Below are positions 59,097-64,000 of a stretch of 64,000 nucleotides of DNA, piece by piece. The stretch comes from an uncultured Bacteroidales bacterium (lineage in GTDB: Bacteria; Bacteroidota; Bacteroidia; Bacteroidales; F082). The position numbers and the translations under genes were made by a program. A model generated the notes under the pieces. It searched no databases, was not told the origin of the DNA, and saw nothing but the letters and a program-made list of their open reading frames with translations. The DNA is taken from positions 1 through 64,000 of the forward strand of contig CALBNV010000048.1 of assembly GCA_937896895.1 (NCBI GenBank), in the 5' to 3' direction. Each line of letters begins with the position of its first letter. Position 1 is the first letter of the stretch.

Positions 59097-61913
59097 TTAT
59101 CTCGCCGGAAGTTGTACGATTTCCTTCTTCCAGCCTTTGATGACTTCCTTCGTGAAGTCGGCGAGAGTCTGCGGGTTGATGCTCTTCACGATGCCGTCGT
59201 GTTCGGCTTCGATGTTGATGCCGTCCTCGTTGTATCTCTTCAACGCGTTCATCCAGAAGTAGTTCTCTTCGAGCTGCTCGGCGCGTTTCTTGTGGAAGTT
59301 CTCGATGACCTTGTTGAGGTCTTCCGCCGCAGGGCCGTTCGTCGCCACGTCGTTCAAGCCGTCATAGACCTTGCCCATGAGCTTCTTGTAGATTTCGTCG
59401 TTCGTGTCGAAGGCGATGAGGAACAGGTAAGCGTTCTTCGGCTTGTCCATGATCTGCCCCATGACGCCGACGCCGTATGTGCCGCCTTCCTCCTCACGGA
59501 TGGTGCGTGTGTAGTAGATGTCCATCAGATCGCCGAGGGCGTCCATGTAAAGCTCGTTGCGGTAGTTGTAATCCATCTTGCCATTGATAATCATGTAGAT
59601 TGTGGTCTTAGGATTCTGCATCTGGTTGGTGAAGTGGCAGATGTTGTCTTTCTCAGGGATGCCGAGGTTGATGTCTTTCCAGTTGTCTTTACGTTTGTTC
59701 TTCTTCAAAGAAGCGAGATATTGTTCGACCAGCGGTTTGAACTGGTTCTCGTCGATGTTGCCCACGAAGTATAATGTGAAGTTGTTCGGGTCGGCGAAAC
59801 GGTCTTTGTAGTATTCCATCGCCTGGGCGTAGTCCTTGTCGTAGTCGATGTTGTCGAGGTCCGAGGCTTTCGTCCTGATGCGGAGCGGGTGGTTGCCGTA
59901 CATCACGCTCACCAATGAGTCGGAGAACCTGATCATCGGGTCGAGTTCGATGTTCTTGAGTGCGCTGCGGCTGCGTTCGATGAACGAGCGGAACGCCTCC
60001 TCGTCGGCACGCGGGCTTGTGAAATACAGGTATATGAGCTGCATCATCGTCTCGAGGTCTTTGGGTGTGCTTACGCCGCTCATGCCTTCTGAATATGTCG
60101 ATATTGACGGCTTCACCGAGACCTTCTTGCCGGCAAGCACCTTCGGCAGGTCGATGGCGCTGAAGTCACCCACGCCGCCGAGAGTGATGATGTCATCAAG
60201 GTTCTGCAAGGTGACAGGGGCATCCTGCGGGAGTGCCGAGAGACCGCCGTAGCTCACCGCGCTGAAACGGATCTCGTCTTCCTTGAAGTTGGTCTTCTTG
60301 TAAATGACCTTCATGCCGTTGCTGAGTGTCAGCACTGTGGCGTCGAGTTCGGCGATGGCTTTCTCTTTCTTTATCTTGCCGGGTTTTGGCATGTTGGCTA
60401 CGATAGGGCCGTCGAACACCTCTTCCTCGTATGCCTCGACTTCGGCTGCGTTGGCTTTCTCGTAGGCTGCGAGAATTTCTTCCTTGGTCGGAAGCACTTC
60501 GCCTTCTTTCTGAGGGGCCGTGACGGTGATGACGAGGTTGTTCTCAGGGATGAGCTGCTGCGCCACCATGTTGATGACTTCGAGCGGGATGTTCGGCACA
60601 ATCTGGCCGTAATATGTGTATTCCGTCTCGATGCCCATCATCGGCTCGTTGTAGAGGAAGTGGCTGAGGCATTCGCTGACGTAGCTGCTGTTGTCGGTGT
60701 TGTTCCTCTCTTTATATTGGCTCTCAACCTGTTTCATGAAGTCGGCCTTGGCTCTCTCATATTCCGATGCGGTGAAGCCGAACTGCTGCATGCGTTTGTT
60801 CTCGGTGACGAGGGCCGTGAGCGCCTCGTCGATGCCGGCGGCGTCTTTAGCCATCGCCATGCTTGTCCATGCGTCCTTGGTAGGGGAGATGTAATAGCTT
60901 GAATAATAGCTATAACCATAGACGAAAGGCGGGTTGGCCTTCTGCGTGAGTTCTCTCAGACGGTTGATCTGCATCGTCGAAATCATGCTGAGCATGTAGT
61001 TGGCCATCCAGTATTGCATGTCATTCTTCAATGAGTCAGGGGTCGCGTCGCATTTGTAATAAAGGCTGACTTCGTAGTTGGTCTGTTCGGGGTCGGAGCA
61101 GATGGCGACGATTGGCTCTTCGTTGTCGTCGATCATGAACTGCGGTCTCGGTGCCGGGTTGACCGGCGCCTTGATGTCGGCGAACATCTCTTTGATGCGT
61201 GCTTCGATGGCATCGACGTCAACGTCACCGACGATGATAAGACCTTGTAGGTCAGGGCGATACCATTTGTGATAGTAGTCGCGGAGTGTCTGGTACTCGA
61301 AGTTGGCGACGACTTCCGGGAGCCCGCCTGGGAGACGGTTCGCGTAGGGGCTGTTCGGGTACATGACGGGGAGGATCTGTTTCATGATGCGCTCGCCTGC
61401 GTTTTCGCGTGTGCGCAGCTCTTCGAGGATGACGCCGCGTTCGCTGTCGATCTCGCTTTCTTCGAGTGCGATGAAGCTCGACCAGTCGTGGAGGATGAGG
61501 AGGCAGGTGTCAACGAGGCCGGGGAGGTCTGTCGGGACTTCTGTCACCATATACACTGTCTGGTCGATGCCTGTGCCGGCGTTGAGGTTCTCGCCGAATT
61601 TGATGCCGCGGCTCTGGAGATATTCGCGGAGCATCATGCCCGGAAGGTTGGTGGTACCGTTGAACGCCATGTGCTCGAGGAAGTGGGCGAGGCCGCGCTG
61701 ACTCTCCTCTTCAAGCACCGAGCCGACCTTCTGCGCGATGTAGAAATTGGCGCGCTTCGCCGGTTTCTCGTTGTGACGGATGTAGTACGTCATGCCGTTG
61801 TCCAGTTTCCCGTAACGCACGTTCGGGTCCATCGGACATGGCATCGCCTGCTGGGCGAAACCGCTCACTGCGAATGTCGCAATGAGCAGCAATGATAAGA
61901 ATAACTTTTTCAT
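59097..61913 (-). CDS. M16-family zinc metallopeptidase (tandem insulinase-like)
   Basis: 938 residues with a signal peptide (LSLLLIATFAVSGFAQ). The zinc motif HFLEH is at residues 77-81 (inverted HxxEH), and ESEIDSERGVILEEL supplies the distal Glu. A second M16 domain in the C-terminal half (ATVLTLSNGMKVIYKKTNFKEDEI) lacks HxxEH, as is usual for the inactive partner. It is predicted to degrade peptides in the periplasm or at the surface. It lies alone between repeats. Confidence 0.92.
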   Translation of the reverse strand: MKKLFLSLLLIATFAVSGFAQQAMPCPMDPNVRYGKLDNGMTYYIRHNEKPAKRANFYIAQKVGSVLEEESQRGLAHFLEHMAFNGTTNLPGMMLREYLQSRGIKFGENLNAGTGIDQTVYMVTEVPTDLPGLVDTCLLILHDWSSFIALEESEIDSERGVILEELRTRENAGERIMKQILPVMYPNSPYANRLPGGLPEVVANFEYQTLRDYYHKWYRPDLQGLIIVGDVDVDAIEARIKEMFADIKAPVNPAPRPQFMIDDNEEPIVAICSDPEQTNYEVSLYYKCDATPDSLKNDMQYWMANYMLSMISTMQINRLRELTQKANPPFVYGYSYYSSYYISPTKDAWTSMAMAKDAAGIDEALTALVTENKRMQQFGFTASEYERAKADFMKQVESQYKERNNTDNSSYVSECLSHFLYNEPMMGIETEYTYYGQIVPNIPLEVINMVAQQLIPENNLVITVTAPQKEGEVLPTKEEILAAYEKANAAEVEAYEEEVFDGPIVANMPKPGKIKKEKAIAELDATVLTLSNGMKVIYKKTNFKEDEIRFSAVSYGGLSALPQDAPVTLQNLDDIITLGGVGDFSAIDLPKVLAGKKVSVKPSISTYSEGMSGVSTPKDLETMMQLIYLYFTSPRADEEAFRSFIERSRSALKNIELDPMIRFSDSLVSVMYGNHPLRIRTKASDLDNIDYDKDYAQAMEYYKDRFADPNNFTLYFVGNIDENQFKPLVEQYLASLKKNKRKDNWKDINLGIPEKDNICHFTNQMQNPKTTIYMIINGKMDYNYRNELYMDALGDLMDIYYTRTIREEEGGTYGVGVMGQIMDKPKNAYLFLIAFDTNDEIYKKLMGKVYDGLNDVATNGPAAEDLNKVIENFHKKRAEQLEENYFWMNALKRYNEDGINIEAEHDGIVKSINPQTLADFTKEVIKGWKKEIVQLPAR

Positions 61914-61947
61914 TTGTTTTGAACTTTTAAATTATTTAGTATATTGA

Positions 61948-61998
61948 TTTTTAACACAAGTTTCACGAGTTTTTAACACGAGTTTCACGAGTTTTTCC
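61948..61998. repeat. TTTTAACACAAGTTTCACGAG tandem-like repeats (two variants)
   Basis: A 21-24-base unit containing TTTTTAACAC and AAGTTTCACGAG occurs about twice, upstream of the M16 gene start. The same words also occur at 47015-47040 before the LRR/radical SAM region. Confidence 0.6.
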
Positions 61999-62035
61999 TT
62001 TTTCTCTCTTTTAACTTTACTCTTTTAACTTTTAA

Positions 62036-62662
62036 CTAATAAAGCTGGATGACGTATTTTTCCTCAAAATACTGTTCCTCAAACCATTTGCTGATTGCCG
62101 TCATGTTGCGTTTCCAGTTTTTCGGGACGCTGCGCAGCTCGTCTTTGATGTCGCCACCTTTTAAATATAGGATGCCGCCGGCTTCGATGTCGTTGGTGAT
62201 GCGTAGCTTCCCGTTGCACCATTTCACGAAGTCGGGGAGTTGCGTGACGGCGCGGCTCACGATGACATCGAACTTGTCCTTGATGTTCTCGGCGCGGTCA
62301 TTCAACGCCGTGACGTTATCCAAGCCAAGCTTTTCCTTCACGTCCTGCACCACCTTTATTTTCTTGCCGATACTGTCAACGAGCAGGAATCTCGTCTGCG
62401 GATACATTATCGCCAGCGGGATGCCGGGGAAACCGCCGCCTGTGCCGATGTCCATCACCTTCATTCCGGGAAGGAGATCGAAATATTTTGCAATGGCAAG
62501 AGAATGAAGGACATGATGCTCGTAGAAGTTTTCCATGTCCTTGCGCGAAATCAGGTTTATCTTGCTGTTCCAGTCTTCATACAAAGGCGCAAGTTGCTCG
62601 TATTGTGCCATTTGCGCCTCGTTCAGGTTTGGGAAGTATTTCTTTATTAAAAGATGGTCCAT
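62036..62662 (-). CDS. rsmG: 16S rRNA (guanine-527-N7)-methyltransferase
   Basis: 208 residues from ATG 62662. Motifs: the SAM-binding VMDIGTGGGFPGIPLAI, FLLVDSIGKKIKVVQDV, NDRAE and VIVSRAVTQLPDFVKW are typical of RsmG/GidB. It methylates G527 of 16S rRNA; loss gives low-level streptomycin resistance in other bacteria. A -7 box (TATTTTTG, plus 62681-62688) supports the ATG. Confidence 0.95.
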   Translation of the reverse strand: MDHLLIKKYFPNLNEAQMAQYEQLAPLYEDWNSKINLISRKDMENFYEHHVLHSLAIAKYFDLLPGMKVMDIGTGGGFPGIPLAIMYPQTRFLLVDSIGKKIKVVQDVKEKLGLDNVTALNDRAENIKDKFDVIVSRAVTQLPDFVKWCNGKLRITNDIEAGGILYLKGGDIKDELRSVPKNWKRNMTAISKWFEEQYFEEKYVIQLY

Positions 62663-62779
62663 CTTCTTATTTTTAACTCGCAAAAATACAAAAAAAGTTA
62701 TAAAGTCGTAAAGTTTTTAAGGTTTAAAGTTAAAAAGTTTAGTTGAATTAATTTTAAGGTTGATATTGATAATTTTTAG

Positions 62780-62787
62780 TAATTTTG
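62780..62787 (+). promoter_or_regulatory. -7 box TAATTTTG for the glucosaminidase gene
   Basis: TAATTTTG ends 18 bases before the ATG at 62806 and overlaps the upstream in-frame codon, which supports the ATG as the start. Confidence 0.55.
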
Positions 62788-62805
62788 CGCGTTTTTAAAC
62801 GAAAA

Positions 62806-63843
62806 ATGGCGAGAAAGATTTGTATAACGGTTTTGACACTGTTGATATTCAATGTGGTAAATTGTTTTGCGCAGCAGAGCAAGGAGACGGTTGATTATAT
62901 CAACAAGTACAAGGACATCGCCATGACCGAGATGGTGAAGAATAAGATTCCTGCGTCGATAACTCTTGCGCAGGGGATTCTTGAGTCGGGCAGCGGCAAC
63001 AGCGTTCTCGCCAAAAAAGGCAACAATCATTTCGGGATAAAATGCCACAGCGACTGGAAAGGCAAGACGATGCGGATGGACGACGACGCGCCGAAGGAGT
63101 GTTTCCGCGTATATGACAGCGCAGAAGAGTCGTTCCGCGACCACTCCAATTTTCTGAAACGCGACCGTTATAAAGCACTCTTCGACCTGAAAATCACTGA
63201 CTATCAAGGCTGGGCGAAGGGACTGAAGAAAGCCGGCTACGCCACACTGCCGACGTACGCCTCGGTGCTTATCAAACTCATCGAGAATTACGAACTTTAT
63301 AAATACGACGAGATGGTGATGAGCGGAAAGTTCAAGGTCAAAAGCAAAAAGGAAAAGGTCAAAGCTGTGGAATCGGATGGCGGCGGCAAGCAACAGAAGC
63401 CCGTTGACGCGAAGAAACAGAAACGCCTGAAGAAACGCGCTGAAAAACAACAGCTTGCCGTCCCGACAATGCAGAACTGTGTCGTGGTCGGCGTGACAGC
63501 CGACAAGCATTATATCCGCGAGAACTTCGGGGTGAAGTTCATATTCACGAAGGAGAACGACTCTCTTGATGCTCTTGCTAAAGAGCTTGGAATGAGAAAA
63601 TATCAGTTGGTGAAATACAATGACTTAGGTGCCAAAACTGTCTTCAAGGAAGGCGAGGTGCTTTATGTCGAGCCGAAGCGTATGCGTGCCGTTGATGGCT
63701 ATAAATATCATGTCATACAAAAAGGTGAGACGCTGTCGCACGTCTCGCGCCTTTACGCAGTCCGCCTGAAAAGACTGCTCAAAATGAACGACTTGGACGA
63801 GAACTCGGTCCTGCAGGTCGGGCAGGTGATAAGGCTGAGATAG
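62806..63843 (+). CDS. Glucosaminidase-domain (GH73) protein with C-terminal LysM
   Basis: 345 residues. A signal peptide (CITVLTLLIFNVVNCFAQ) precedes a GH73 domain (about 25-165; ITLAQGILESGSGNSVLAKKGNNHFGIKC with the catalytic Glu in LESGSG). A Lys/Glu-rich linker follows (KSKKEKVKAV), then a region with LysM-like YVEPKRMRA and a C-terminal LysM about 295-345 (HVIQKGETLSHVSRLYAV, LLKMNDL, LQVGQVIRL). It is predicted to bind and hydrolyse peptidoglycan in the periplasm. Confidence 0.9.
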   Translation: MARKICITVLTLLIFNVVNCFAQQSKETVDYINKYKDIAMTEMVKNKIPASITLAQGILESGSGNSVLAKKGNNHFGIKCHSDWKGKTMRMDDDAPKECFRVYDSAEESFRDHSNFLKRDRYKALFDLKITDYQGWAKGLKKAGYATLPTYASVLIKLIENYELYKYDEMVMSGKFKVKSKKEKVKAVESDGGGKQQKPVDAKKQKRLKKRAEKQQLAVPTMQNCVVVGVTADKHYIRENFGVKFIFTKENDSLDALAKELGMRKYQLVKYNDLGAKTVFKEGEVLYVEPKRMRAVDGYKYHVIQKGETLSHVSRLYAVRLKRLLKMNDLDENSVLQVGQVIRLR

Positions 63844-63848
63844 TTGGG

Positions 63849-64000
63849 AGTGGAAAGGTGAAAGGTGAAAAGGTGGAAAGGTGAAAGGTGAAAAGGTGGA
63901 AAGGTGAAAAGGTGGAAAGGTGAAAGGTGCCGATCATCTTGCGTCAGCCTCTCTAACCTCTAACCTCTAACCCCTAACCCCTAACCCCTAACCTCTAACC
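63849..64000. repeat. GAAAGGT and then AACCTCT/AACCCCT heptamer arrays
   Basis: From just after the stop codon (63843) GAAAGGT/GAAAAGGT units run to about 63929. After a short unique stretch, AACCTCT and AACCCCT heptamers run from about 63951 to the end of the window. The change from purine-rich to pyrimidine-rich units is what two converging gene-end arrays would look like. Confidence 0.9.

Noticed and set aside
61269..61895. 208-codon plus-strand frame opposite the M16 peptidase
   Set aside because: Antisense shadow of the region encoding the HxxEH domain; no independent evidence.

Overview
The window looks like chromosomal DNA of a Bacteroidales bacterium, probably host-associated (gut or rumen type); genus not determined. 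Evidence: many promoters with the Bacteroidetes -7 box TAnnTTTG, sometimes with a TTG/TTTG -33 element; a protein ending in a type IX secretion (T9SS) sorting domain; BspA-like leucine-rich-repeat surface proteins; an OmpA-family porin; a TIGR01212 radical SAM protein; and a tmRNA whose tag reads GENNYALAA.

Layout. 1-9.2 kb: AT-rich accessory segment with a decayed AlbA/Schlafen-type gene, a 1769-residue DUF4011 helicase-nuclease, a voltage-gated K+ channel and an intact AlbA/Schlafen-type regulator; this is a candidate defence locus. 9.4-11.9 kb: an ABC-F ATPase and a VapD-type toxin with a 58-residue partner. 11.9-19.7 kb (minus strand): a nine-gene FAS-II-like cluster (ketosynthase, ACP, ketoreductase, two hotdog proteins, CrtI-like oxidoreductase, two acyltransferases, small DMT permease) that probably makes a specialised lipid or polyene. 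19.7-28.1 kb: core genes sppA, folK, deoxynucleoside kinase, a double-barrel OmpA protein, a SpoU methyltransferase and mutS. 28.2-37.6 kb: tRNA-Gly and tRNA-Leu, a fimbrillin-like/FISUMP-like surface protein, iorAB, an M23 lipoprotein, a MauE-thioredoxin membrane protein and a T9SS cargo.

37.7-51.9 kb is the most unusual part. Secreted proteins, most sharing a C-terminal tail (LGEMG, then Cys-x-x-Cys-Pro, then LYNPEKVEF), mostly alternate with DUF4143-type AAA ATPase genes. Several copies are broken by frameshifts, deletions or rearrangement, so the array is actively turning over. Three of the ATPase genes carry an inverted repeat between promoter and start codon. A radical SAM gene interrupts the array.

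52.0-57.2 kb holds a DUF2027-Smr protein, an AbiE-like toxin-antitoxin pair, tRNA-Arg, tmRNA, a LOG-family protein, tRNA-Gly, tRNA-Val and two tandem YafQ-type toxin-antitoxin modules. 57.3-64 kb holds an MFS transporter, an M16 peptidase, rsmG and a LysM glucosaminidase.

Throughout, short tandem repeats, mostly heptamers such as AAAGAGT, GAAAGGT, AACCTCT and TTAGTCN, begin directly after stop codons. They are a genome-specific feature that ordinary gene annotation does not explain.
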